A stretch of DNA of 64,000 nucleotides from Pigmentibacter ruber (GTDB lineage Bacteria; Bdellovibrionota_B; Oligoflexia; Silvanigrellales; Silvanigrellaceae): assembly GCF_009792895.1 (NCBI RefSeq), contig NZ_WSSC01000002.1:62001-126000 (forward strand), in the 5' to 3' direction. This document shows positions 19,977 through 29,207 of the stretch, piece after piece. Both the position numbers and the translations under genes were made by a program. The notes below the pieces were generated by a model that saw only the letters and a program-made list of their open reading frames with translations, was not told the origin of the DNA and searched no databases. Positions within the stretch are counted from its first letter, which is position 1. Each line of letters begins with the position of its first letter.

Positions 19977-20602
19977 CACAGTCAGCTGGTTTAAGAGCTT
20001 ATTCTATTCGAGTTGGAATATTAAATAAAACAAAAAAATATTTTTCCCAAAAATATAACATTCTTTCAAACTCCATTAAAAAATATGAAGAAAGTCCTAT
20101 TATCAAGTCGAAAGTAACAGGAAAAAGAATATATGAAGCTTTTTTAGCTGAGGGTATTGATGTACCAGAAGCTTGGTTTTTTAATGGTGTCGGTGATTTT
20201 TATATAAGTGAAGAAATTTGTTCTAAAATATTTTATGAATTTGATGATCAAGAGTCTAAAGCATGTACAGATATTTTGCTATTCAAATCTAGATATAAAG
20301 ATTCTGAAATTATTACTATAGAAGATGATATGAATAGCCCTTATTATAACTATGGTGATTATGTTGGATTTATCTGGAGAAAACTTTCACAAATTGATAA
20401 TTTAAATAAAGTAGTTTGCGCAATTAAATTAAACGAAGGAATATATGTGCGAATTTGCTCTAAAGTTTCTAATAATAAAGTTAGAATTGAGGGGAATAAA
20501 TTATTAAATAGAGTTGTTATAGCAAATCAAATTGCACCAATTATTTTTCACAGGCCAGCAAAATATTATAGATTATTAAATACTGGGCAATCTTATTTTT
20601 AA
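19952..20602 (+). CDS. Phage-repressor-like protein: N-terminal HTH, C-terminal S24/LexA-like domain
   Basis: The 216-residue protein resembles cI-type regulators. The N-terminal part (about 20-85) has the spacing of an XRE helix-turn-helix and the trailing AFLAEGIDVPEAWFFNGVG often seen in this family. The C-terminal part (about 125-205) has NSPYYNYGDYV, which aligns with the S-x-P/GD segment of the LexA peptidase fold. The catalytic Lys region reads YVRICSK, so Arg seems to replace Lys and self-cleavage is doubtful. No phage genes lie around it. It converges on ribD with a 4-base overlap of stop codons. Confidence 0.65.
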   Translation: MSDIKRLLTQSAGLRAYSIRVGILNKTKKYFSQKYNILSNSIKKYEESPIIKSKVTGKRIYEAFLAEGIDVPEAWFFNGVGDFYISEEICSKIFYEFDDQESKACTDILLFKSRYKDSEIITIEDDMNSPYYNYGDYVGFIWRKLSQIDNLNKVVCAIKLNEGIYVRICSKVSNNKVRIEGNKLLNRVVIANQIAPIIFHRPAKYYRLLNTGQSYF

Positions 20603-21891
20603 TTATTATTTTGCATTATTTCAAGTAAAATATCATTATTTAAAAATGCTTTATTAGCAATATAGTAACGTTTTTCTTTGTTTATTTCTTTTGTTTCATT
20701 TTTAATCAAGGATTTTGTTATCTTAGAGAATAGTTTATTTTTTTCTCCACCTAGAAAAAATGGGGCGATAAATAAGTGAATTAAATCAAAGTTATTTTCT
20801 TCAATAAAAGCACTAAGTAAGCGAGGGCCTCCTTCGACTAAAACACTTTGAAATGGTCTGCCAAACTCTTGAATAAAATTAATTTTTTCAATTGAGCTTT
20901 GGATGCTTTCTGTTACAGGCATAGTTGTTTGAATTTGGGAAATAATAATTTTTTCATTATCAAAAATAAATTTTAACCAGTCATTATTTGTTTTATTTGC
21001 AAATTTAGAAAGAATATTTTCACAAATAAAAAGGATAATTTTTTGTTTACTTTTTAAAGTTTTATCTTTTAATTTTTGTTGTTGCTCTATGGAGCAACTA
21101 AGTATTTTACCACCTGGGTCATAAATCATTTTAATAGGATTTCGTTTGAATTGAATATCAAGATCTCTTATATCAAGTGAGGGATAATCATTTAATACAG
21201 TGCCAGCTCCAACTAATATGGCATCATATTTCTGGCGCAGCCAATGCGTATATTTTCGGGACATTTCACCAGAGATCCATTTCCAACCATTCAAATCATC
21301 AGCCAAGCATCCATCAAGTGTCTGAGCCCATTTTAGAGCAAAGAAGGGCCTTTTTTTCTCCTGCTGAATAAAAAATGGGTAATTAAAAGCTTTTATTTCA
21401 TTTGCAAAGGTAAAATTTGGGTGGGCAAGACCTTGGCCTGTTAAAATCTTAATTCCCTCTCCACTGACTAAAGGATTAGGGTCTTTGCAACCAATAACTA
21501 CTTTTTTAATTTTTTTATTTTGGAAAAGATTGACGCAGGGAGGTTGTTTTCCAACATGTGAGCAAGGTTCTAAAGTTACATAAATAGTTGAATCTTCTAG
21601 CAAATCGGCAGGAAGTTGTTCAAAAGCAACTCTTTCTGCATGTCGATCACCCCATTTCTCAGTGCAACCATAAGATATTATTTTGTTGTTTTTAACTATT
21701 ATACATCCAACGGAGGGGTTAGGGTTTGCTATGCAGCTATTTTTCATACCACTTAAGAAGGCTTTGAATAAGTAGTACTCATCACTAAAGGTGGCTATCC
21801 CTTCAGGAATCAAATCATTTCCCTTATCTGGATTGACTATTTCCTCAATCCAGCCGCCAAATGAAAATCCTGCTTTTAAGCGAAAAGTCAT
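20599..21891 (-). CDS. ribD: Bifunctional riboflavin biosynthesis protein RibD (deaminase/reductase)
   Basis: RibD deaminates and then reduces the pyrimidine intermediate of riboflavin synthesis. The N-terminal deaminase has zinc ligands H84 (HAE, with catalytic E86), C110 and C119 in a PCSH/PPC pattern. The C-terminal reductase has GAGTVLNDYPSL and VEGGPRLLSAF. At 430 residues it is longer than the usual 360-380. There is an extra 35 residues before the deaminase and an insertion in the reductase. No other rib gene is beside it. The weak ribosome site leaves the exact start open. Confidence 0.95.
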   Translation of the reverse strand: MTFRLKAGFSFGGWIEEIVNPDKGNDLIPEGIATFSDEYYLFKAFLSGMKNSCIANPNPSVGCIIVKNNKIISYGCTEKWGDRHAERVAFEQLPADLLEDSTIYVTLEPCSHVGKQPPCVNLFQNKKIKKVVIGCKDPNPLVSGEGIKILTGQGLAHPNFTFANEIKAFNYPFFIQQEKKRPFFALKWAQTLDGCLADDLNGWKWISGEMSRKYTHWLRQKYDAILVGAGTVLNDYPSLDIRDLDIQFKRNPIKMIYDPGGKILSCSIEQQQKLKDKTLKSKQKIILFICENILSKFANKTNNDWLKFIFDNEKIIISQIQTTMPVTESIQSSIEKINFIQEFGRPFQSVLVEGGPRLLSAFIEENNFDLIHLFIAPFFLGGEKNKLFSKITKSLIKNETKEINKEKRYYIANKAFLNNDILLEIMQNNN

Positions 21892-22057
21892 TTTTAGATT
21901 GCCTTCCTATAAATGAAATGGTAGTAAAAGCGGCGAAGCTTATAAGGCTTCTTTAGGAACAATCGGTTTTTAGCACACAAGCATGGGGCTATTACTTGTT
22001 GTTTTCCTGTATCAATACTTTACCTAGGGGATATATCCCTTAAAGAAAGGAATTACC

Positions 22058-22327
22058 ATGCAAATTACTACTGAACAACGTGCAGAAATTATATCTAAAT
22101 ATCGTACACACGAATCTGATACAGGTTCTCCAGAAGTACAAATTGCTTTGCTTACAGCTCGTATTAACCAATTAACAGACCATTTTCGTGCCCATTCAAA
22201 AGATTTTGCTGGCCGTCGTGGTTTATTATCTTTAGTTAGTCAACGTCGTAGCTTATTAGACTATTTAAAGCGCAAAAATGTTGCCAGTTATCAAAAAATT
22301 ATTGGCGAATTAAATATCCGTCGTTAA
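22058..22327 (+). CDS. rpsO: 30S ribosomal protein S15
   Basis: S15 binds 16S rRNA helices 20-22 early in small-subunit assembly. It is 89 residues, the standard size, with [19 protein letters not shown] and [19 protein letters not shown] intact. AAAGGA stands upstream of the ATG. A 12-base palindrome, GGGATATATCCC (22028-22039), lies just before the ribosome site; S15 represses itself through leader structure in several bacteria, but this element is too small to call. pnp, its usual neighbour, is absent; a strong terminator follows at once. Confidence 0.98.
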   Translation: MQITTEQRAEIISKYRTHESDTGSPEVQIALLTARINQLTDHFRAHSKDFAGRRGLLSLVSQRRSLLDYLKRKNVASYQKIIGELNIRR

Positions 22328-22340
22328 TTTTTGAAGCAAT

Positions 22341-22380
22341 AAAAAAACCCTCTTTTTTAACCAAAAGAGGGTTTTTTTTA
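22341..22380 (+). terminator. Strong bidirectional terminator after rpsO
   Basis: CCCTCTTTT (22348-22356) pairs with AAAAGAGGG (22363-22371), with a run of A before and of T after the stem. It works in both directions, ending rpsO and also the convergent HAD-phosphatase gene. Confidence 0.95.
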
Positions 22381-22513
22381 TTCCCTCATTCTATTTTTTT
22401 GATACTGAAACTATTGTTCTTGCAAGTTCTCGGCAAGGAATGCTAAAAAAAGCTTGAGCAGTATGGTATTCTAATTTGGAAATATAAATTTTTTAGAATG
22501 ATTTAAATATTGA

Positions 22514-23173
22514 CTAACTGATAAATGGAATAATATCTGAAAGAGTCCTAAACTTATAGTCACAGAAGTCATATTTAGATGAAAAATAGTTGTCACCTTC
22601 TGGTATAGCAATTACTTTCATACGCGCAGCTTTAGCTGATATAGCGCCTGTTACAGTATCTTCAATAACGTAACATTTTTCATAAGTTGTTTTCAATCTT
22701 AACATAGTTGAGATATAAGGCTCGGGGTGTGGTTTACCAAATTCACAATTTTCAGCAGATTGAAGTATTTCAAAAAAGGAAAATAAATTAAATTTGTTAC
22801 ATACTGCTTCAATTAAAGATAAAGGAGAGGATGAGCATATAGCTAATGTTATATTTTTTTCTTTTAATTTATTTAATAATTCAAACAGCCCCTCTTTTAC
22901 AATTGCCTTTTCAGTAATTAATTCTATTACTTTAGCTTCAAGTTTTTTGACTATTTCTTCTTTAGAAACATTATTCCAATTATATTTATTGTACCAAAAA
23001 TCGATAATATTAACGAGACGAAGACCCTTAGTAAGTTCACAATCTTTAGGGGTTAATAGAAGACCATATGATTTAAATACTTGTAACTCAGCTTCAAGCC
23101 ATAATGGTTCAGAATCTAGAATTACTCCGTCCATATCAAATATTATTGAATGTTTATTCCTTATTTCGAGCAT
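22514..23173 (-). CDS. HAD-superfamily sugar-phosphatase-like hydrolase
   Basis: This 219-residue protein is a HAD phosphatase with a helical cap, of the beta-phosphoglucomutase/2-deoxyglucose-6-phosphatase group. Motif I is FDMDGVILDSEPLW with nucleophile and acid Asp, motif II is AICSSSP, motif III a Lys in EFGKPHPEPY, and motif IV VIEDTVTG. The SEPLW and KPHPEPY wording is closest to YniC/HxpB-type sugar phosphatases. The substrate is unknown. No strong ribosome site is seen. It converges on rpsO. Confidence 0.9.
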   Translation of the reverse strand: MLEIRNKHSIIFDMDGVILDSEPLWLEAELQVFKSYGLLLTPKDCELTKGLRLVNIIDFWYNKYNWNNVSKEEIVKKLEAKVIELITEKAIVKEGLFELLNKLKEKNITLAICSSSPLSLIEAVCNKFNLFSFFEILQSAENCEFGKPHPEPYISTMLRLKTTYEKCYVIEDTVTGAISAKAARMKVIAIPEGDNYFSSKYDFCDYKFRTLSDIIPFIS

Positions 23174-23313
23174 AATTCAACCTTTTAAACAAATTTAAAA
23201 ATTTATAGTATAAGCAAATACTAGTCAATCCTCAGAAATCCATTTTAAGTCTGAATAAATAAACTAGTATCAAAATTTCTAAACTTAAGTCTATGAAAGC
23301 TATGAATATTGTG

Positions 23314-23334
23314 TTAATTATTCGCAATAATTAA
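23314..23334. promoter_or_regulatory. 21-bp palindrome upstream of the repeat lipoprotein gene
   Basis: TTAATTATT and AATAATTAA form a perfect 9-bp inverted repeat around CGC. It lies 70 bases before the lipoprotein start in a divergent region. It could be a regulator-binding operator, but the AT-rich setting raises the chance of coincidence. Confidence 0.35.
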
Positions 23335-23404
23335 ATTGAATAGGAAAGAACCCGATAAAGAAATGGTTGTTTGCAAATACTCTTTTCAGCAAAGGAGAGA
23401 AGTT

Positions 23405-25273
23405 ATGTTTACAAAATTGCGAACCGCTATTTTAGTTTCCCTTTTGGCTGTTGCCTGTAGTAGAGGTGGCGGTGGAGGGGGAGGAGGTGGCTCCTCAAGT
23501 GGAGATATTACTGTTTCTCCTCAACAGCAAAAACCATTAGTAGTTGAGAAAACTTACTACTTTTATGTGGTGAATAGAGATAAAAGTACAGTCTCAAAAT
23601 GTACTATAATTCAGGAAAAAGGTTTATTAAAGGATTGTATAGCGACTGGGGGTAGTTTCTCAGACCCTATTGGTATTACAATTAATGGTGACTATGCATA
23701 TGTAACCAACAACAAAAAGTGGAGTACTTCAGGTACTATTACTATGTGTCAAATTGAAAAAACAACTGGTGTCTTTAGTAATTGTAAAGAAACACCAGAT
23801 GGAGTTGTATTCAATAATATAGCAGCTATTACAAATAGAAATGGTTATATTTATGTTACAAATTACAATGGTGGTGTAACTAAGTGTGCTATTAATAGCA
23901 AAACTGGTACATTAAGTGGATGTAATTTTAGTCCAACTAGCGTAAAATCAATTGGTATTATTTTAGCAAATAAATACTTTTATTTGACTAATTATGAGAA
24001 AAATATTGTTGAAAAATGTGTTATTAATAGTGATGAATCTATTGGTGTTTGTTCATCAACAAACTTCACATTTGTTAAACCAAACGGTATAGCTATTTAT
24101 AATGGATTAGCTTATGTTGCAGCAGAAGGAGATAGTAAGGTTTATAAATGCGGTATCAAAGCTGATGGTACATTTGAAAATTGTTCTGCTACTGGTGCCG
24201 ACAATTATTACTCTCCACGTTCAATAAATATTATTAATGGATTTGCTTATGTAACTAGTATTTCTTCTGGTGAAATTACTATTTGTGCAGTAAATGCAAA
24301 TAATTCTAACTTAGAAGATTGTAAACGTTTTACTGATAAAAATACTTTTGCTAATTTCCAAGAAGGAACTGCTTATTACGTTTATACAAATGCCCCAACG
24401 ATAGCTGCAGCAACGGCTTATTTATCAGCAAATACTCCTAATAAAGTTTATGCATGTACAATAGATCTATCAAATAATTCATTAAAAAACTGTAAAGAAA
24501 CAGGATCCGCATTTAATGGGCCAACTGCTTCTATAGTAAATGGAAGTAATTTATATGTTGGTAATAAAAATGGTGCTTCAGTTACTAAATGTATAATTGG
24601 TACAGATAATACTTTATCTAACTGTAGTTTAATACCGATAAATTCATTTTCAGATATCCATGATATAAAAATTGTAAATAAATACTTATATTTTACAAGT
24701 TACTTTGATAACAAAATTGGTAGATGTGTGTTTAATGAAGCCGCTGGTAATATTGAAAAATGTGTTAAAGCACTAGACATTAACCACCCAGACTCAATAG
24801 AATTCAAAGATAAAAAAGCATACATTACATCAGGTGATGGTGCACACAAAGCTTTTATTTGTGACTTTGATGCAGCTACTGGAGCTATTACTAAATGTAA
24901 TTCATCAGGTTCATTTAAAGATGGAAACTCTCCTACTCTAATTGATATCATTACAACAACTTCAACTAAAGGAACATTTTCCTATATTTACATACCAAAT
25001 GAAGGAAGCTTTTTAACACGTTGTATAATTTCTGCAGCTGGTGATCTTAGTGATTGTAAAGATGCAGAATCTGGAATTAAAAGCCCTTATTCAGTGAAAT
25101 ACTTCAATGATAAATTGTATGTATTAAGCCGCTGGAGTGGTAAAATATCAGCTTGTAGTATTAACTCTGCAACTGGATTACTTAGTGAATGTAATGAAGT
25201 ATTAAAAGATACACCTCCTATGGGAGCTGGCTCTAAATTACATGGATTTACATTAGCAGTATTTAACAAATAG
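23405..25273 (+). CDS. Surface/secreted lipoprotein with cysteine-paired beta-propeller repeats
   Basis: The start at 23405 is set by AAAGGAGAG upstream; the open frame begins earlier, at 23336. A short signal ends in LLAVAC, an acceptable lipobox, followed by a nine-glycine linker. The remaining 570 residues hold about twelve repeats of 40-50 residues. Each has a GYAYVTN-like strand and a pair of cysteines 11-14 residues apart (for example KCAINSKTGTLSGC, KCGIKADGTFENC). The YVTN-like strands point to a beta-propeller fold, and each Cys pair probably forms a disulfide across a hairpin. The function is unknown; binding or adhesion at the cell surface is inferred. A terminator follows. Confidence 0.85.
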   Translation: MFTKLRTAILVSLLAVACSRGGGGGGGGGSSSGDITVSPQQQKPLVVEKTYYFYVVNRDKSTVSKCTIIQEKGLLKDCIATGGSFSDPIGITINGDYAYVTNNKKWSTSGTITMCQIEKTTGVFSNCKETPDGVVFNNIAAITNRNGYIYVTNYNGGVTKCAINSKTGTLSGCNFSPTSVKSIGIILANKYFYLTNYEKNIVEKCVINSDESIGVCSSTNFTFVKPNGIAIYNGLAYVAAEGDSKVYKCGIKADGTFENCSATGADNYYSPRSINIINGFAYVTSISSGEITICAVNANNSNLEDCKRFTDKNTFANFQEGTAYYVYTNAPTIAAATAYLSANTPNKVYACTIDLSNNSLKNCKETGSAFNGPTASIVNGSNLYVGNKNGASVTKCIIGTDNTLSNCSLIPINSFSDIHDIKIVNKYLYFTSYFDNKIGRCVFNEAAGNIEKCVKALDINHPDSIEFKDKKAYITSGDGAHKAFICDFDAATGAITKCNSSGSFKDGNSPTLIDIITTTSTKGTFSYIYIPNEGSFLTRCIISAAGDLSDCKDAESGIKSPYSVKYFNDKLYVLSRWSGKISACSINSATGLLSECNEVLKDTPPMGAGSKLHGFTLAVFNK

Positions 25274-25290
25274 TTAATTCAAAAGTTAAG

Positions 25291-25332
25291 AAAAGCCTTA
25301 GTTCTTAGGATGAGAACTAGGGTTTTTCTTTT
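25291..25332 (+). terminator. Rho-independent terminator of the repeat lipoprotein gene
   Basis: CCTTAGTTCT (25296-25305) pairs with AGAACTAGGG (25313-25322), one G-T pair, with a 7-base loop and a T-rich tail of TTTTTCTTTT. It lies 20 bases after the stop. Confidence 0.88.
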
Positions 25333-25469
25333 AGAGAAAGAAAATATGTTAAAATATATTTACTTTTTTTTCTTTCTTTTTTTTTATAACTATTGTATTA
25401 TATCGTATCTTTCGGTCTAAAACAATAATCAAATATAATAAGTAAATAATTAATATATAAGGAAATATT

Positions 25470-26954
25470 ATGCTTTTTAAATTAAAAATGATGATCTTAA
25501 TTTGTTTGTGTTTTATAAAATATTATGCAAATGCACAAAATAACAATTCAGATCTTTATCTATCTTATAATTTTATGAAAAGCTTATACTTAAAATATCA
25601 AGAAAATCAGCCTAATTGGGGAGGATTAGTAGGCCTTATACCTTTAAATAACTGGAGTCACAATATCAATGATTATTCAATTAACTTATGGAGAACACCA
25701 ATAACCAAAGAATATCCAACAAAACAATTTGTAGATTATGTTGAATATTCGGTAGCAAGAGCTGAAGACGTAGTACATATTTCTACTTTGTGGTTTACAC
25801 CTGGGAATTCAATGGAAGAGGCTTTAAAAAGAGCTATATCTTATTTAAATCAAAAATCTTTTCAGCAACAAAAATTTATAAGAGTAAGAATAATGTTTAG
25901 TATGTATAAAGCATCTCCACTGCCAACTAAAAATGCAACAGAAAAAGTAATTGATTACTTATTGCCTGAAGGGATTTCACCTTATTTAGATTTAAGTGTT
26001 ATAAATTATAGAAATCCAGTAGCATTTAATCATTCAAAAATTATTGCAATAGATAGAGATCAGCTATTTACTGGTGGAACAAATTTTCCAGATAATGATT
26101 ATGATGATCTTGAAGATCCAGTTAATGATTTGACAATAGAATTAAATCTTCCTTATATTGCAGAATTAGGAAGAGTATATTTGAGTAAAATAGCATTAGA
26201 AAGTAAATTAGGAGATGAATTTAGTTTAAATAGTATAGCCTGTACAAATACTGAAAAATCAGAATGTACTGTTTCAAATCGTTGGTTTGAGCAATCAAAT
26301 CCAAATTTAAATATTTTTAATATACCAGTAATCCTCCAGAATTATCACAAAGAATATATTTTAAGTGCAGGAAAAATGATGAGTGCAAGAGACTATAATG
26401 ATGCTGAATTTTCTACAAATGCTTTGATGAGTATGATGGATAATGCTCAATATGAAATAAATATATCACAACAGAGTATTAGAAATATAACTCCAAATAG
26501 CACTGAGATCCAAAATTCAACCTGTGCTGTAATAGGAAAGGCTCTTTCAAGAGGTGTGAAAGTGAATATTTTACTATCGTCATTTTCAGCACATGGAACT
26601 CTATTAGGATATACAGAAAGTTCATCAAGCGATAAAGCAACAATAAAATGTATTATAAAAAACACTATTGACACTTTTAGTATTGATCCTACTGGTGCTC
26701 TAGAACGCTTAAGTATTTTAAGAATTGCAAGATGGTTTAATTTCAATGACTACAAATATGGTAGTGCAAGAAATCATGTTAAGTTAATAATGGCAGATAA
26801 TAGGATGGCTTATATAGGTTCGGAGAATTTATATTACAATAATCACGCAGAATTTGGTATATTTATTCATTCTGAATTACTAGTATCAAAAATAAGAAAA
26901 GAATATTGGGATCCTTCCTATGCCAGAGCATATTCTTCATATAGCAGTAATTAA
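25470..26954 (+). CDS. Secreted phospholipase D-family protein
   Basis: This protein of 494 residues has a signal peptide (about 1-22, cleavage after ANA) and two HKD motifs: HSKIIAID near residue 189 and HVKLIMAD near residue 434. Each is followed by the usual G-x-x-N segment (GGTNFPDND, GSENLYYNN). The two halves would form one PLD active site that cleaves phosphodiester bonds, normally in phospholipids. The architecture is like secreted bacterial PLDs related to eukaryotic PLD3/4-type enzymes. Its role may be attack on, or turnover of, membranes. Stop codons overlap by 4 bases with the convergent Ppx-like gene. Confidence 0.9.
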   Translation: MLFKLKMMILICLCFIKYYANAQNNNSDLYLSYNFMKSLYLKYQENQPNWGGLVGLIPLNNWSHNINDYSINLWRTPITKEYPTKQFVDYVEYSVARAEDVVHISTLWFTPGNSMEEALKRAISYLNQKSFQQQKFIRVRIMFSMYKASPLPTKNATEKVIDYLLPEGISPYLDLSVINYRNPVAFNHSKIIAIDRDQLFTGGTNFPDNDYDDLEDPVNDLTIELNLPYIAELGRVYLSKIALESKLGDEFSLNSIACTNTEKSECTVSNRWFEQSNPNLNIFNIPVILQNYHKEYILSAGKMMSARDYNDAEFSTNALMSMMDNAQYEINISQQSIRNITPNSTEIQNSTCAVIGKALSRGVKVNILLSSFSAHGTLLGYTESSSSDKATIKCIIKNTIDTFSIDPTGALERLSILRIARWFNFNDYKYGSARNHVKLIMADNRMAYIGSENLYYNNHAEFGIFIHSELLVSKIRKEYWDPSYARAYSSYSSN

Positions 26955-28207
26955 TTTATAACTGAATCTTGTTCCCAGTAGGTTTTATTATAGATATCTT
27001 TACTCAGTAATATAGAGTCAGTGCCATCAATTGAAATAGGAGTTATTTTATTAATTTTTAATGAACTATCCATATAATTCAACACAAGTAACAAATTTGA
27101 ACTCAAAACTTTTGAATAGTTTTTATTCATCCCCATTTTATCAGAAAAATCTTCAAGTTCAGAATCACTCATTTTCTTTAATTTTTGATATATTTTTTGT
27201 AAATCTTCCTTATTTATAGAAGGTACTTCTGATATTTTTTGAATGCTAGCATAATCATATTTTTTAAACTTTGGTTCAATTAACGTCATAGCCTCAGGAA
27301 GAGAGATTGACAGTAGACCACCAACTGCAACATAATCTTTATTACTATATAGTTCAGAAAAAGTTTCCGTTTTTTTTGGCTTACTTTGAAATGAAAAATC
27401 TATTTTATTTTGTACATATTTTAATGCGTATTTTTCCAAAAAATTATAGTTATTAATTGGGTTTAGTGACTCTAATTTCTTTTTTTCAGTAACAAGAAGT
27501 ATTTTTTTCAGAAAGTGGCTAAAAGAACTAGATCCTAAATCTGTTTCTATACTTTCAGCTCCTTGATTACTAAAATTTTTTTCAATAAAAGAAGAATGAA
27601 AAGCTGTAATTTGAGTTGATCCTCCTCCCATATCCCATACAACGTGTTGATTTTTATTGAAATCTTTTAGCTTTGTAATAGGATAAAACCCATATAAGGC
27701 CTCTTCCGATTGATTTAATCGTTTTAAAAGCAATCCCGAAGTAGTTGAGGCTAAACTCTTTTGCGCTTCACGCCAATTCAAGGCCTTTCTAAAAGCTTCT
27801 GTAGTTATGCCGCGCCAGACATCGACTTGACAATTTTCACCGCATTTACTTTTTAGATGCTCCAAACCTTCTGATTTCAATTCATGCAAGGCATTAATTC
27901 CTTCTTGAATGATTTTTTGCGAGAAAATGTTTTGATTTCCCTCAGCAAGATCTTGTGAATATTTAACAGCAATATTTTTTTTGAAATATACTTGTTCAAT
28001 TTTTACTTGTTCATCATTGCATATTTTTACTTTTGCAATTTGAATTTTTGTAGCTCCAGAACCAATATCAAATGCGCCTCTATTTTCTATTTTGCATAAG
28101 TTATTGTAATTATTGTGTTTTATATTTTTTTTTAGAAAGTAAAATGCTGTTACTAAAAAGAATAATAAAACAGGCATCAATAATAATAATTGATTTTTAA
28201 ATTTCAC
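26951..28207 (-). CDS. Membrane-anchored Ppx/GppA-like phosphatase
   Basis: The protein belongs to the exopolyphosphatase/guanosine-pentaphosphate phosphatase family. FDIGSGATKIQI near residue 45 and WDMGGGSTQIT near residue 195 are the two phosphate-binding loops. TTEAFRKALN and LNQSEEALYG carry the expected catalytic acids. Unlike the cytoplasmic enzymes, it has an N-terminal hydrophobic anchor (about 5-25), so the catalytic domain should face the periplasm. I chose the GTG at 28207, six bases after GGAG; a TTG at 28219 is the alternative. The C-terminal domain typical of long Ppx is absent. Confidence 0.85.
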   Translation of the reverse strand: MKFKNQLLLLMPVLLFFLVTAFYFLKKNIKHNNYNNLCKIENRGAFDIGSGATKIQIAKVKICNDEQVKIEQVYFKKNIAVKYSQDLAEGNQNIFSQKIIQEGINALHELKSEGLEHLKSKCGENCQVDVWRGITTEAFRKALNWREAQKSLASTTSGLLLKRLNQSEEALYGFYPITKLKDFNKNQHVVWDMGGGSTQITAFHSSFIEKNFSNQGAESIETDLGSSSFSHFLKKILLVTEKKKLESLNPINNYNFLEKYALKYVQNKIDFSFQSKPKKTETFSELYSNKDYVAVGGLLSISLPEAMTLIEPKFKKYDYASIQKISEVPSINKEDLQKIYQKLKKMSDSELEDFSDKMGMNKNYSKVLSSNLLLVLNYMDSSLKINKITPISIDGTDSILLSKDIYNKTYWEQDSVIN

Positions 28208-28219
28208 AAAGTTCTCCAA

Positions 28220-28605
28220 TAAATTAGATCAATAATTGTTATTTTAGCTATTAATATAGGTATTCTTTTTTCTAAAGAATACCAATAACTTTAAATGTAG
28301 ATTTTGTTATATTATATTAGAATTATAAGTCAATTATCTTCTAAAAATATTAATAAATATTGGCTATTTTAAAATAAAATAGTTTTACTTAATAAAACAA
28401 TTCAGAATTAAAGCGATAATTATAGATTGTATTAATTTTAAATATTTAGATAAATAAAACTTTAAAATTGTGTTTAAATAGTCTTTTAGCAATATTGTAT
28501 TTTATATATTTATTAAATATATAAAATATAAAAAAATCTTTATTTAGTTTTTTATTAATGTAAATTAATTACTGAATGTGATAAATAAAGAAGGAGTAAA
28601 AATTT
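28220..28605. other. 386-base AT-rich divergent spacer
   Basis: Apart from the inverted repeat at 28259-28283, it holds only A/T-rich sequence with no open frame of interest. Promoters for the Ppx-like gene (left) and heme oxygenase (right) must lie here, but no convincing -35/-10 pair can be picked in such sequence. AGAAGGAG just before 28606 is the ribosome site of heme oxygenase. Confidence 0.6.
28259..28283. promoter_or_regulatory. 10-bp perfect inverted repeat upstream of the Ppx-like gene
   Basis: GGTATTCTTT (28259-28268) and AAAGAATACC (28274-28283) flank a 5-base loop. There is no T-run after the stem on either strand, so it is more like an operator or mRNA leader hairpin of the minus-strand Ppx-like gene than a terminator. 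Confidence 0.4.
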
Positions 28606-29205
28606 ATGGAGAATAATCTTAGAAATAGTCTAAAAGAAATGAATATTAGACAGTTACTGAGGGAACAAACAAAAAATAATCATGATATTGTTGAAAAATT
28701 AAATTACCTTAGCAAAGATAATGTATCAAAAATGGATTACATAAAATTTTTAATTGTCTTCTTCAAAATAGTTTTTCCTATAGAACAAATTTATGATAAA
28801 AAATTTAAGACTGAAATTGAAATTAGTTTTGAACCAAGTTTTAAAACAGAATTGATACTCTCTGACTTAAAAAATTTAAATGTAGATTTTTCCCAGATAA
28901 AATCCACAAATTTTTTGCCTAAAATTGAAACAAAATTTCAAATGATAGGTGCTTTGTATGTTTTAGAAGGATCTGTATTAGGAGCTACAATGTTATATTC
29001 TAAATTACTTTCACTTTTTGGAGAAGAATTTAAAGAAAATTTACATTACTTATATGGCTATGGAAAAGATAATTTTATTAAATGGAAAAATTTTTTAAAA
29101 CTTTTAGATAGCTATGAAGCAATAAGTAATCACTCTAAATTAGAAATTTTAGAGACTGCAAAAAGTACATTTGATTGTTTTGCGAATGAATTTAAAGCTA
29201 CATAA
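28606..29205 (+). CDS. Heme oxygenase (biliverdin-producing, BphO-like)
   Basis: The 199-residue protein fits the bacterial heme oxygenase family, which opens heme to biliverdin, iron and CO. The proximal heme ligand is H26 in LREQTKNNHDIVEKL. The distal helix reads LYVLEGSVLGATML, with the conserved glycines, near residue 127. Its gene ends two bases from the convergent bacteriophytochrome gene, so it very likely supplies that photoreceptor with biliverdin. AAGGAG lies eight bases before the ATG. Iron acquisition is a possible second role. Confidence 0.92.
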   Translation: MENNLRNSLKEMNIRQLLREQTKNNHDIVEKLNYLSKDNVSKMDYIKFLIVFFKIVFPIEQIYDKKFKTEIEISFEPSFKTELILSDLKNLNVDFSQIKSTNFLPKIETKFQMIGALYVLEGSVLGATMLYSKLLSLFGEEFKENLHYLYGYGKDNFIKWKNFLKLLDSYEAISNHSKLEILETAKSTFDCFANEFKAT

Positions 29206-29207
29206 TT

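Noticed and set aside
22468-22499. 7-bp inverted repeat downstream of the HAD gene
   Set aside because: A long loop and no T-run; the bidirectional rpsO terminator already serves this gene.
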